DNA of 64,000 nt from Pectobacterium carotovorum (GTDB lineage: Bacteria > Pseudomonadota > Gammaproteobacteria > Enterobacterales > Enterobacteriaceae), in the NCBI RefSeq assembly GCF_033898505.1, contig NZ_JAXAFK010000007.1, forward strand, positions 124,001-188,000, in the 5' to 3' direction. Under the pieces are notes generated by a model. It did not search any database. It saw nothing but the letters and a program-made list of their open reading frames with translations, and was not told where the DNA came from. The translations under genes and the position numbers were made by a program. Within the stretch, counting starts at the first letter, position 1; every line of letters begins with the position of its first letter. Shown in pieces: positions 38,561 to 46,977 of this stretch.

Positions 38561-39367
38561 TTAAGCCTTGATGCTGGCCGGCAGCGGCGCTTTCAGCCAT
38601 TTTTCCGACAGGGTATTGAGCGTGTTGTCTTTCAGCGCCTGCTCAATTAACGCATCGACTTTCGCTTTCAGCGCGGGTTCATCCTTTTTCAGCCCGATGT
38701 AGCACGGCGAATCTTTCAGCATAAACTTCGCCACTGGTGCTTTCGTCGGGTTCTGCTCAGCGATAGCCGCGACAACCAGGTTCCCCGTCGCAACATATTC
38801 CACCTGCCCGGACAGATACGCCGACAGCGTGGTGTTGTTATCTTCGTAGCGCTTAATCTGTGCGGCTTTCGGCGCGATATCCGTCAGTACCATGTCTTCT
38901 ACCGCACCACGCGTGACGCCGATGCTTTTGCCTGCCAGCGCTTCTGATGATGTCAGCGTGCTGTCTTTCGGCCCAAATACACCGAGGAAAAACGGCGCAT
39001 AGGCGCGGCTGAAATCGATCACTTTTTCACGCTCGGCGTTTTTGCCCAAGCTGGAGATCACCAGGTCAACTTTGTTGGTTTGCAGATACGGCACGCGGTT
39101 GGCGCTGGTTACCGGAACCAGCTGCAACTTTAGTTTCATCTCTTTCGCCAGATAGCGAGCAATATCGATGTCATACCCCTGCGGTTGCAGATCCGTCCCG
39201 ACCGATCCAAACGGCGGGAAATCCTGCGGCACAGCGACACGCAGCACGCCGCGCTTCTCGATATCCTGCAACTGATCGGCCATCGCGCTACCGGCCTGAA
39301 CCAGTAACATTGCCGCGCCCATCACCGCCAGTAACCCTTTTTTGATGCCCAGTTTATTGATCAACAT
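38561..39367 (-). CDS. hpxF: Periplasmic substrate-binding protein HpxF
   Basis: 268 aa. A Sec signal peptide ends near residue 30 (QAGSAMA). The mature part is an SBP_bac_3-type protein: VLRVAVPQDFPPFG, LQPQGYDIDIARYLAKEMKLKLQLVPVTSANRVPYL, VDLVISSLGKNAEREKVIDFSRAYAPFF. It captures the ureide substrate for HpxGHI. First gene of the hpxFGHIJK operon, 79 bases downstream of a sigma-54 promoter sequence. Confidence 0.92.
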   Translation of the reverse strand: MLINKLGIKKGLLAVMGAAMLLVQAGSAMADQLQDIEKRGVLRVAVPQDFPPFGSVGTDLQPQGYDIDIARYLAKEMKLKLQLVPVTSANRVPYLQTNKVDLVISSLGKNAEREKVIDFSRAYAPFFLGVFGPKDSTLTSSEALAGKSIGVTRGAVEDMVLTDIAPKAAQIKRYEDNNTTLSAYLSGQVEYVATGNLVVAAIAEQNPTKAPVAKFMLKDSPCYIGLKKDEPALKAKVDALIEQALKDNTLNTLSEKWLKAPLPASIKA

Positions 39368-39445
39368 CGTCTCTGCCCCCGGTTAGTGTAATTGAAACGA
39401 AAGATTCTTTAAAAACAAATATTGAAACTATCGTTACAGACATTA

Positions 39446-39462
39446 AGCAAGTAGCATGCCAG
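39446..39462 (-). promoter_or_regulatory. Sigma-54 promoter of hpxFGHIJK
   Basis: CTGGCATGCTACTTGCT on the minus strand fits the -24/-12 consensus YTGGCACGrNNNTTGCW: GG and GC dinucleotides at exact spacing, with only one consensus base and the weak purine position deviating. It ends 78 bases before the hpxF start. Confidence 0.75.
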
Positions 39463-39559
39463 ATCACGTGGTTACCTTTGACTGTGAGGAACAACGTAGA
39501 AGGTCAGAGAATCATGCTGGAATATGGCATAGCTGTGGATATGGAATATTGAAGAACAG

Positions 39560-39809
39560 TTTCGGGCGTGATTACAGAGAGATCATTTATGCAACTCATG
39601 CACCACGCCCGACGTAGGGCTGCTCAGTCGCCGCAGCCCTACGAACCCTGGCTTTCGGCGTGAATTATGCCGCTACGCGGTACATTCGAAACGCGTGTCA
39701 TCCTGTCGAACCGCCTGTGACGCGCTCCCGACGCGGCACAGGCTTTCGCAGCGTCCATGCTGCTCATTCGGGATGACCCGCATTTCTCATCATAATTTTT
39801 TACGCCTAT
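39560..39809. repeat. Structured intergenic repeat, family 2, copy B
   Basis: 250 bp, homologous to 27576-27820. Same stem plan with different bases: CGTAGGGCTGC/GCAGCCCTACG (39613-39623 with 39633-39643), GCCTGTG/CACAGGC (39713-39719 with 39737-39743), GCAGCGT/ATGCTGC (39748-39754 with 39757-39763). The enclosing stem is GGCGT..AATTATG with CATAATT..ACGCC (39657-39669 with 39791-39806). A further ATCACGCCCGAAAC at 39868-39881 is a perfect 14-bp inverted copy of the left end (39559-39572), so the mobile or folded unit may extend to 39881. Confidence 0.85.
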
Positions 39810-39960
39810 GAACAGATAACAACGAGAAACAATCCACAGCACTGCGTCACAAAAATAATCCGGTGCTATCACGCCCGAAACGATCTGCATGACTATATGA
39901 CAGATCCACATGACGGCATGACACATAAGGGCATCAGAAGAACACCAAACACCAACCAAA

Positions 39961-39979
39961 TTGCACCATATTGGTGCAA
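39961..39979. promoter_or_regulatory. NtrC-type enhancer palindrome
   Basis: TTGCACCATATTGGTGCAA is a perfect palindrome around the NtrC consensus TGCACCA-N3-TGGTGCA. A partial second site starts with AGCACCA at 39980. It lies about 500 bp upstream of the hpxF sigma-54 promoter and about 985 bp from that of hpxW. Confidence 0.75.
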
Positions 39980-40000
39980 TAGCACCATCCCAACGCCCCA

Positions 40001-40840
40001 TTAGCGTTGTTCAAGCTCATCCAGTTCACCATAAAGATCCGCGATCTGGTGGATACGCTGGCGTCCATCACGCAGCATTTCATGCAGTAGCGCATTGCTG
40101 ACTACATTCACCAAACTCATGGCGGAGGAATAGCTGTCAAACGCCGAGACGCTGTCCAGCGGGACGCACAATGACCAGGTTGCCAGCGGCATCAACGTGC
40201 TGACCTGTGGTTCACACAGCAGCAGCACAGGCACACCGCGTTTTTGCAGCTGCGCCAGCAGCGGCTGAATCAGGCGCGGGCGGCGACGAAAGGCCACCAC
40301 AATCACGACATCCTGCGCAGTGAGATCCACCAGCTCTTCGGATAGCGTCTGCCCCGGCTGCGTCAGCAGCGTGACCTGTTGGCGAATCTGGAGTAGCTGT
40401 TGGCGCAGGTGCAGCGACACCGGATAGCTATTGCGCAACCCAATCAGGCACAAACGCTGCGCCTGCATCAGCGCCTGAATCACCACGCCAAACTGCACAG
40501 GGTCAATTTGGCTTATCCACTGCGTCAGATTCGCCATCTCCTGCTTGTAATGCCGCGCCAGCAGCGTATTGCCCTGCACGGCATCGCGGTTATCCGCCAG
40601 CGGCATCCCACTCTGGCGCAACGTTCTGAGCTCATCGCGCATGTCGCGGTAGCTGGGGTAGCCCAGCCGTTTGAACAACCGGCTGACGGTCGCTTTGGAG
40701 ACGCCGCTCAGCCGCGCCAGCTCGGCGCTGTTGTAGCTAATTAAATCGTCAAAGTGATCGAAGATGAAATCCGCGACGCGCTGCTCCTGCGGTGAAAGTT
40801 CGCCATAGCGATCCCGTAATCGTTCATCTATTTGCATCAT
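40001..40840 (-). CDS. hpxU: RpiR/MurR-family repressor HpxU
   Basis: 279 aa. N-terminal RpiR helix-turn-helix (LSPQEQRVADFIFDHFDDL, SAELARLSGVSKATVSRLFKRLGYPSYRDMRDEL) and a C-terminal SIS domain (about residues 125-265) for a small effector. In Klebsiella an RpiR repressor, HpxU, controls the allantoate genes; position between hpxF and hpxW supports the same role here. It is divergent from hpxW. Two starting Met codons are possible. Confidence 0.85.
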   Translation of the reverse strand: MMQIDERLRDRYGELSPQEQRVADFIFDHFDDLISYNSAELARLSGVSKATVSRLFKRLGYPSYRDMRDELRTLRQSGMPLADNRDAVQGNTLLARHYKQEMANLTQWISQIDPVQFGVVIQALMQAQRLCLIGLRNSYPVSLHLRQQLLQIRQQVTLLTQPGQTLSEELVDLTAQDVVIVVAFRRRPRLIQPLLAQLQKRGVPVLLLCEPQVSTLMPLATWSLCVPLDSVSAFDSYSSAMSLVNVVSNALLHEMLRDGRQRIHQIADLYGELDELEQR

Positions 40841-40964
40841 CGTCTCTCACCCATTGCGCTTGCTGTAACGTTTGTTTCATGTCGCAGAACATAGCACAGG
40901 ATTGTCGGGATGATACAGATACCCCTTTTGGAACCGCAGACAGACTTTCCAGCGTCCCGAAAAA

Positions 40965-40981
40965 CTGGAACGCCGTTTGCT
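40965..40981 (+). promoter_or_regulatory. Sigma-54 promoter of hpxWXYZ
   Basis: CTGGAACGCCGTTTGCT fits YTGGCACGrNNNTTGCW with GG and GC at correct spacing. It lies 58 bases upstream of the hpxW ATG. Confidence 0.75.
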
Positions 40982-41039
40982 TGTTGCTAGGGTTAATGGA
41001 GCAACTCACTCTTACCCTACATAAAAAAGGAATCTTGAA

Positions 41040-42644
41040 ATGATGCAAAGCAATACCGCCCCGTTGGGCATGGCGGTGGCACCTCATCATTTAGCCAGTG
41101 CCAGCGCATTAGCCATTCTGCGTGAGGGCGGGAACGCCATTGAAGCCATGGTCGCAGCAGCGGCAACTATTGCCGTGGTGTACCCACACATGAATGGAAT
41201 CGGCGGCGACGGTTTCTGGCTGATTGTTCCGCCACACGGCGACCCTGTCGCCATTGATGCCAGCGGTGCTGCCGGGTCGCTGGCCTGCCGTGAATACTAT
41301 CAGGGCGAAAGCCGCATTCCGCATCGCGGCCCTAAAGCGGCGCTGACGGTCGCAGGCACCGTCGGCGGCTGGCAGGAAGCGCTGGCCTATTCACAAGAAC
41401 TGACCTACTCACAAGAAATGGGCAGTTCCCCGATGCCGCTGGCCCGCCTGTTATCTGACGCGATCCGCTATGCGGCCGACGGTATTCCCGTCACGCAATC
41501 GCAGGAAGATGCGCTTACCCAGCGCTATCACGAATTGATCGATTTCCCTGCCTTTAGCCAGCTTTTTATGCCGCAGGGGAATGTCCCGCGCGCGGGCAGC
41601 CGTTTCACGCAGCCGGATCTAGCCGATACCCTGACGACACTCAGCATTGAAGGGCTGGACAGTTTTTATCGCGGCTCCATCGCCGCCAGGCTGGCGGCAC
41701 AGATGGCGCTGATCGGTATGCCGCTGACGGCTGAGGATCTGGCGAATTACCGCGCCAAACGGACAGCGCCGCTGGTGCTGAAGCACAGTAAAGGCGACAT
41801 CTATAACCTCGCGCCGCCAACGCAAGGTCTGGTGTCGCTCGCCATTCTCGGCCTGACCGATCATTTAGACATGGAAGATCTGAACGATAGCCAGACGATC
41901 CACCGCATTGTCGAATCGACCAAGCTGGCGTTTGGCCTGCGCGACCGTTTCATTACCGATCCCAAACTGATGACGCAGGACGTTCAGGCGCTGCTGGAAA
42001 GCGATACGCTCGGCGTGCTGGCCCGGCAAATCGATACCCGCAACGCCGCACCGTGGGGAGAAGGCAAAGGCCCCGGGGACACCGTCTGGATGGGCGTATG
42101 CGATAGCAGCGGCCTGTGCGTCTCTTTCATTCAAAGTATTTACCACGAGTTCGGCAGCGGCGTGGTATTGCCGGGAACCGGCGTGCTCTGGCAGAACCGC
42201 GGTGCCTCCTTCAGCCTCGATCCCGCACACCTGCTGGCGTTAGAACCGGGTAAGCAGCCTTTCCATACCTTAAACCCCGCCGCCGCACGCCTGTCCGACG
42301 GACGGACGATGGTCTACGGGTCGATGGGCGGTGATGGGCAACCGCAGACGCAGGCAGCGCTCTTCATCCGCCACGTCCAGCAAGGCATGCCCCTGCAACA
42401 GGCGATTACCGCTCCACGCTGGCTGCTGGGCAGAACCTGGGGACAAGCCTCCGATACGCTAAAGATCGAAGATCGCTTTAAGCCTGCCACGGTGGATGCC
42501 CTGCGTCAGTTAGGCCACGACGTCGAGCTGCTGGGCAGCTTTAGTGAAACGGTCGGCCACGCCGGTGCCATCGTGCGACACACCAACGGCATGCTGGAAG
42601 GGGCGTTCGATCCACGCAGCAACGGCAGCGCGGCAGGTTTCTAG
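41040..42644 (+). CDS. hpxW: Oxamate amidohydrolase proenzyme HpxW (gamma-glutamyltransferase family)
   Basis: 534 aa Ntn hydrolase made as a proenzyme. The autocleavage and nucleophile Thr is in GPGDTVWMGVCDSSG, near residue 345, giving large and small subunits. The C-terminal GSMGGDGQPQ loop is also typical. Klebsiella HpxW hydrolyses oxamate to oxalate and ammonia. It heads hpxWXYZ. An 18-bp in-frame tandem duplication (YSQEL TYSQEM, 41386-41417) is a local oddity. AGGA lies eight bases before the ATG. Confidence 0.88.
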   Translation: MMQSNTAPLGMAVAPHHLASASALAILREGGNAIEAMVAAAATIAVVYPHMNGIGGDGFWLIVPPHGDPVAIDASGAAGSLACREYYQGESRIPHRGPKAALTVAGTVGGWQEALAYSQELTYSQEMGSSPMPLARLLSDAIRYAADGIPVTQSQEDALTQRYHELIDFPAFSQLFMPQGNVPRAGSRFTQPDLADTLTTLSIEGLDSFYRGSIAARLAAQMALIGMPLTAEDLANYRAKRTAPLVLKHSKGDIYNLAPPTQGLVSLAILGLTDHLDMEDLNDSQTIHRIVESTKLAFGLRDRFITDPKLMTQDVQALLESDTLGVLARQIDTRNAAPWGEGKGPGDTVWMGVCDSSGLCVSFIQSIYHEFGSGVVLPGTGVLWQNRGASFSLDPAHLLALEPGKQPFHTLNPAAARLSDGRTMVYGSMGGDGQPQTQAALFIRHVQQGMPLQQAITAPRWLLGRTWGQASDTLKIEDRFKPATVDALRQLGHDVELLGSFSETVGHAGAIVRHTNGMLEGAFDPRSNGSAAGF

Positions 42645-42670
42645 TTTTTATTTAACCGGGAGAAAACAGA

Positions 42671-42862
42671 ATGACAATGATCGAACACGATGCCCTTGCA
42701 GCCTATCTGCAACAGATGGAAACGCTACTGGCGCTGCAACTTAGCCAAGAGCGGCGTCAGGAGCTGCTTGTGCAGTTCAGCCGCATTCATGCCATGGCGC
42801 AGCCGCTGATGGCTTTTCCTCTTGATGAGCATCAGGAGATTGCCGGGGTGTATACGTTATGA
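42671..42862 (+). CDS. hpxX: HpxX, small AtzG-like subunit (DUF4089)
   Basis: 63 aa, helical, with ALAAYLQQMETLLALQLSQERRQELLVQF and a C-terminal FPLDEHQEIAGVY. It resembles AtzG-type proteins that bind and stabilise the amidase AtzE. Its stop overlaps the hpxY start by 4 bases (ATGA), as expected for subunits of one complex. Confidence 0.88.
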   Translation: MTMIEHDALAAYLQQMETLLALQLSQERRQELLVQFSRIHAMAQPLMAFPLDEHQEIAGVYTL

Positions 42863-44277
42863 GTTTATACGCCCGAAACGCGTCCTCATCGCTCTCGATC
42901 CGGCAAATACAACAAGGTTTGCAGGCTGGCACGTTCTCCGCGAGAGAGCTGGCGCAGCAGACGCTGGACGCGATTGAGCAAGCCAATCCCACCATCAATG
43001 CCTACACCCATGTCACTGGCGAACGTATGCTGGCAGAAGCTAAATGTATCGACACGCGCCGCCAACGTGGAGAAACGTTACCGCCGCTGGCTGGTGTGCC
43101 TTACGCCGTCAAGAACCTGTTTGATGTCAGCGGTGAAACCACGCTGGCAGGTGCCGAACTTTTCAGCCAGCGCCCACCCGCTACGCAGGATGCTTTTGCC
43201 ATCCGCCAGCTTGCCAACCAGGGGGCGCTGCTGTCCGGCATGTTGAATATGGACGCTTATGCCTATGGCTTTACCACCGAAAACAGCCATTACGGCCCCA
43301 CGCGTAATCCGCTCGACACACAGCGCATCGCCGGCGGATCGTCTGGCGGGTCGGCAGCGGCTGTCGCGGCCGGACTGGTTAACTTCACACTCGGCAGCGA
43401 CACCAATGGTTCGATCCGCGTGCCGTCGTCGCTGTGCGGCATTTTCGGGCTGAAGCCGACATTTGGTCGCTTATCACGCCACGGTAGCCACCCGTTTGTC
43501 GCCAGCCTCGACCACATCGGCCCGCTGGCGCGGCGTGCGGACGATCTGGCATTAGTGTTCGACACCTTACAAGGTCACGATGAGCACGATCGTTTTCAGG
43601 CTAATCAGGAAACGCGGCATACCGCAGAGCAGTTGGAAATCGGCAGCGAGGGATTACGCTACGCGGTGCTGGATGGCTATTTCTCTACCTGGGCCAGCGA
43701 GGAAGCCAACGCCGCCGTGCGCCAGATCGCACAGGCGCTGGGCGCACAGGAGAGCCTGACGCTAACCGATGCCGCACTGGCACGCAGCGCCGCCTTTATT
43801 CTGTCAGCCAGCGAAGGCGGGAACCAGTATCTGCCTGACTTACGTACTCAGTCTGAGCGTTTCGAACCGCTGTCACGCGAGAGGCTGCTGGCTGGCGCGA
43901 TGATCCCCGCCGCCTGGTATGTGCAGGCACAGCGCTTCCGTAACTATTTCCGCCAACAGACGCTGTCGTTGTTTGAACATACCGACCTGCTGATCGCCCC
44001 TGCAACCCCCTGCTCCGCCACGCTCATCGGGCAGGAAACCATGCGCATTAATGATACCGACCTGCCCGTGCGCGCCAGTATGGGCATGCTGACACAGCCG
44101 ATCTCTTTCGTCGGGCTGCCAGTCGTAACGGTGCCGGTGGCGACCGCCAACGGCTTACCGATAGGCGTGCAGATTATTGCCGCACCGTGGCGCGAAGACC
44201 TGTGTTTGCGGACGGCGTGGGTGCTTGAGCAACAGGGCATCACCTATACAGTAGAGGAAAGAAAATATGTTGCCTGA
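42859..44277 (+). CDS. hpxY: AtzE-family amidohydrolase HpxY
   Basis: 472 aa amidase-signature enzyme. The Ser-cisSer-Lys triad is visible: GVPYAVKNLFDVSG (Lys), GGSSGGSAAAVAAG (cis-Ser), GSDTNGSIRVPSSLCG (nucleophile Ser). By context it acts on oxalurate or a derived carbamoyl compound in the path to oxamate. It overlaps hpxX by 4 and hpxZ by 11 bases. Confidence 0.9.
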   Translation: MSLYARNASSSLSIRQIQQGLQAGTFSARELAQQTLDAIEQANPTINAYTHVTGERMLAEAKCIDTRRQRGETLPPLAGVPYAVKNLFDVSGETTLAGAELFSQRPPATQDAFAIRQLANQGALLSGMLNMDAYAYGFTTENSHYGPTRNPLDTQRIAGGSSGGSAAAVAAGLVNFTLGSDTNGSIRVPSSLCGIFGLKPTFGRLSRHGSHPFVASLDHIGPLARRADDLALVFDTLQGHDEHDRFQANQETRHTAEQLEIGSEGLRYAVLDGYFSTWASEEANAAVRQIAQALGAQESLTLTDAALARSAAFILSASEGGNQYLPDLRTQSERFEPLSRERLLAGAMIPAAWYVQAQRFRNYFRQQTLSLFEHTDLLIAPATPCSATLIGQETMRINDTDLPVRASMGMLTQPISFVGLPVVTVPVATANGLPIGVQIIAAPWREDLCLRTAWVLEQQGITYTVEERKYVA

Positions 44278-44653
44278 CGATATTAACCAGCCGGATGTGC
44301 TGGCCGACGTGACCGACGCGTTCTATCGCTACGAGAAAGCCCTAACGGGAAATGACATTGCGGTGCTGGATGAGCTGTTCTGGCACGATGAAAAAACGGT
44401 GCGCTACGGCGCGGGAGAAAACCTGTACGGGATCGAGGAAATCCGTGCTTTTCGCCTCGCTCGCCCTTCAGCCGGTCTGGACAGGACGCTACGTAATACG
44501 GTCATCACCACTTACGGCCACGATATGGCCGTCGCCAGTACGGAGTTCACCCGCGCAGGCAGCACGAAGATTGGTCGCCAAATGCAAACCTGGGTAAAAA
44601 TGCCCGAAGGCTGGCGCATTGTCGCCGCCCACGTCAGCCTGATGAGCGAATGA
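44267..44653 (+). CDS. hpxZ: HpxZ, AtzH-like protein (DUF3225)
   Basis: 128 aa NTF2-like alpha+beta barrel. Motifs: VTDAFYRYEKALTGNDIAVLDELFW, RYGAGENLYGIEEIRAFR and a C-terminal GWRIVAAHVSLM. AtzH-type relatives act next to AtzEG in cyanuric-acid degradation. The exact reaction in oxalurate breakdown is not settled. Last gene of hpxWXYZ. Confidence 0.9.
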   Translation: MLPDDINQPDVLADVTDAFYRYEKALTGNDIAVLDELFWHDEKTVRYGAGENLYGIEEIRAFRLARPSAGLDRTLRNTVITTYGHDMAVASTEFTRAGSTKIGRQMQTWVKMPEGWRIVAAHVSLMSE

Positions 44654-44657
44654 TGGC

Positions 44658-44671
44658 GGGGGATTTCCCCC
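44658..44671. terminator. Small hairpin between convergent hpxZ and VOC gene
   Basis: GGGGGA / TCCCCC around two T residues lies between the two stop codons. It is short, with no long T-run; possible shared terminator. Confidence 0.35.
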
Positions 44672-44692
44672 TCCTGTTACTGAGTAGATACT

Positions 44693-45085
44693 TCAAGGCT
44701 GACGGTGATAGACCGCTTCAATATTGTACCCATCGAGATCGTGCACGAATGCGGCGTAATAATCCTGATGATAATTCGGGCGCAGCCCCGGCGGCCCATT
44801 ATCGCGACCTCCCGCCGCTATCGCGGCAGCAAAAAAAGCGTCTACATGCTCTCGCGAGGCGGCGCTGAACGCAAAATGCACCGCCGGACAGGGCTCGCCC
44901 TTTGACTGGTAAATCCAGAATTCACCACCGGGATCGCTTGATTGACCATACCCTTCCGTTACCGCAAAACTGACGGCGAATGACATATCCTTAATCAGGC
45001 AATAACCCAACGGCTTGAGTGCCGCTTCATAGAAGTGTCGGCTGCGGGCAATATCCCTCACCGGGATGCTCAGGTGATCTAACAC
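44693..45085 (-). CDS. VOC-family (glyoxalase/dioxygenase-like) protein
   Basis: 130 aa. The two beta-alpha-beta-beta-beta modules start at LDHLSIPVRDIARSRHFYEAALKPLGY and AVHFAFSAASREHVDAFFAAAIAAGG. The end DYYAAFVHDLDGYNIEAVYH supplies the expected acidic metal ligand, with His in the first strand. VOC proteins include glyoxalase I, dioxygenases and resistance proteins; nothing here fixes the substrate. It is convergent to hpxZ and not part of that operon. Confidence 0.85.
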   Translation of the reverse strand: MLDHLSIPVRDIARSRHFYEAALKPLGYCLIKDMSFAVSFAVTEGYGQSSDPGGEFWIYQSKGEPCPAVHFAFSAASREHVDAFFAAAIAAGGRDNGPPGLRPNYHQDYYAAFVHDLDGYNIEAVYHRQP

Positions 45086-45774
45086 GTTAACCTCTTTCGA
45101 TAGTCGTTATGAATGAAGTCGTGATGGAACCAGCCACTATAACCATAACTTTCACATGGATAACATGATCGCGATCGGCAAAATAGAAAGGCGCGATAGC
45201 TGGCAAAACAGCTTATCGAATCCGCATTACTACCCTGCTTTTATTTCCCCTGTATTTCCTCTGAATATGACAGATATATTATTCAGAACACTCTCATTTA
45301 TTGGTGAGAATAAACACTATCATTTCACCCATTATATCTTTGCTATACTGTATAAAATACCGACAGATAACATAAGTAAAAAATGTACTTACGTCGGTCT
45401 ATTTTGGTGTCTATAAGACAAAAAATGTGATTTATTTATCATATTATTCGATTAGTGGAATTCACTATAAATCGCGGTTTATCCATAATCAGAAAAGGTT
45501 ATATCAGCCACTCATACATCACGTAGAAATCAATAGATAACGTACTGTTATAAAAAGAATTACCCTCAAGAACAGAATCATAAATATCACATAAATCATG
45601 AAGATAAGACAGCAATAATAGCGCTGCCGATATCGCTGATATTGGCATGGCTAGAAACCTCGCAAAGGCAATAAAGGGTTGTCTCAGAATCTGAGTATGG
45701 TAGGGTAGATTATGTTTAATCATTATCAGGGCTACGTTATAGAATTATAAACGACACAGGAAAACAATAATTTC
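45086..45774. other. 689-bp AT-rich region upstream of proV
   Basis: No supported gene; frames at 45156-45416 (plus) and 45499-45723 (minus) lack ribosome sites. The long AT-rich leader resembles the H-NS-silenced, osmotically controlled proU promoter region of E. coli. The proV ATG follows a weak AGGAAAAC. No precise -10/-35 is assigned. Confidence 0.5.
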
Positions 45775-46977
45775 ATGGCAATTAAACTTGAAGTAAAGAA
45801 TCTTTATAAGATATTTGGCGAGCACCCAGACAGAGCATTTAAACTGATTGATAAAGGCCTGAGCAAAGATCAGGTATTTGAAAAAACAGGGCTTACTGTC
45901 GGGGTAAAAGATGCCAGTCTGGCCATTGAAGAAGGCGAGATATTTGTCATCATGGGATTATCCGGTTCCGGCAAATCAACCATGGTACGCCTTCTCAATC
46001 GTCTGATAGAACCCACTCGGGGTCAGGTGCTGATCGACGGTGAGGATATTTCCCAGATATCCGATACCGCGCTGCGCGACGTGCGCCGCAAGAAGATCAG
46101 TATGGTGTTCCAGTCCTTTGCACTGATGCCGCACCTGAACATTCTCAGCAATACCGCGTTTGGTATGGAACTCGCTGGCGTGCCGAAAGCGGAACGTGAG
46201 CAAAAAGCGCTGGATGCCTTGCAGCAGGTCGGTCTTGAAGCCTACGCCGCGTCTTACCCGGATGAGCTATCCGGCGGGATGCGTCAGCGTGTCGGTCTGG
46301 CTCGCGCGTTGGCGAACGATCCCGATATCCTGCTGATGGATGAGGCGTTCTCCGCGCTCGATCCGCTGATCCGTACTGAAATGCAGGACGAGTTGATCAA
46401 ACTCCAGTCTCGTCATCAACGCACTATCGTCTTTATCTCGCACGATCTGGATGAAGCGATGCGCATCGGTGACCGGATTGCCATCATGCACGGCGGTGAA
46501 GTGATTCAGGTCGGTACGCCCGATGAGATCCTGAATAACCCGGCCAATGACTATGTGCGCACCTTTTTCCGCGGTGTCGATATCAGCCACGTGTTTAGCG
46601 CCAAAGATATCGCCCGTCGTCGCCCAGTCACTCTCATCCGTAAAACACCCGGCGTAGGCCCACGTTCTGCGCTGAAAATCCTTCAGGACGAAGACCGTGA
46701 TTACGGCTATGTGCTGGAAGGCGGAAAACGCTTCATTGGCGTCGTGTCTATTGATTCACTGAAGCAGGCGCTGAAAGAACAGCAGCCGCTGGAACAGGCG
46801 TTACTGCCCGAACCTGCTCCCGTGCCCGCAGATATGTCACTCAACGAGCTGATTTCTCAGGTTGCACAGGCCCCCTGTGCCGTTCCTGTCGTCGGCGAAA
46901 ACCATGAGTACATTGGCATCATTTCCAAAGGAATGTTGCTGCAAGCACTGGATAAGGAAGGAGTGACCAATGAGTAA
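45775..46977 (+). CDS. proV: Glycine betaine/proline ABC transporter ATPase ProV
   Basis: 400 aa. Walker [10 protein letters not shown] near residue 61, signature [15 protein letters not shown], Walker [13 protein letters not shown], then two CBS-type modules from about residue 280 to the end that sense ionic strength in this family. It energises uptake of betaine and proline under osmotic stress. It overlaps proW by 8 bases. Confidence 0.97.
   Translation: MAIKLEVKNLYKIFGEHPDRAFKLIDKGLSKDQVFEKTGLTVGVKDASLAIEEGEIFVIMGLSGSGKSTMVRLLNRLIEPTRGQVLIDGEDISQISDTALRDVRRKKISMVFQSFALMPHLNILSNTAFGMELAGVPKAEREQKALDALQQVGLEAYAASYPDELSGGMRQRVGLARALANDPDILLMDEAFSALDPLIRTEMQDELIKLQSRHQRTIVFISHDLDEAMRIGDRIAIMHGGEVIQVGTPDEILNNPANDYVRTFFRGVDISHVFSAKDIARRRPVTLIRKTPGVGPRSALKILQDEDRDYGYVLEGGKRFIGVVSIDSLKQALKEQQPLEQALLPEPAPVPADMSLNELISQVAQAPCAVPVVGENHEYIGIISKGMLLQALDKEGVTNE

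Larger units (their letters stand above)
39368..40000. other. 633-bp regulatory gap upstream of hpxF
   Basis: No gene. From hpxF outward it holds two ATTGAAAC direct repeats (39391 and 39421, 30 bp apart), the sigma-54 promoter, family-2 repeat copy B, and an NtrC-type palindrome next to the end of hpxU. An open frame across 39639-40001 on the minus strand is an artefact of the repeat. Confidence 0.7.

Noticed and set aside
39639..40001. 120-codon minus-strand open frame
   Set aside because: It runs through repeat copy B and the NtrC-type site, is not conserved in copy A, and has no ribosome site or domain.
45156..45416. 86-codon plus-strand frame in the same gap
   Set aside because: No ribosome site, no recognisable pattern, AT-driven composition.
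45499..45723. 74-codon minus-strand frame upstream of proV
   Set aside because: It overlaps the expected proU promoter, has no ribosome site, and its composition is that of AT-rich noncoding DNA.
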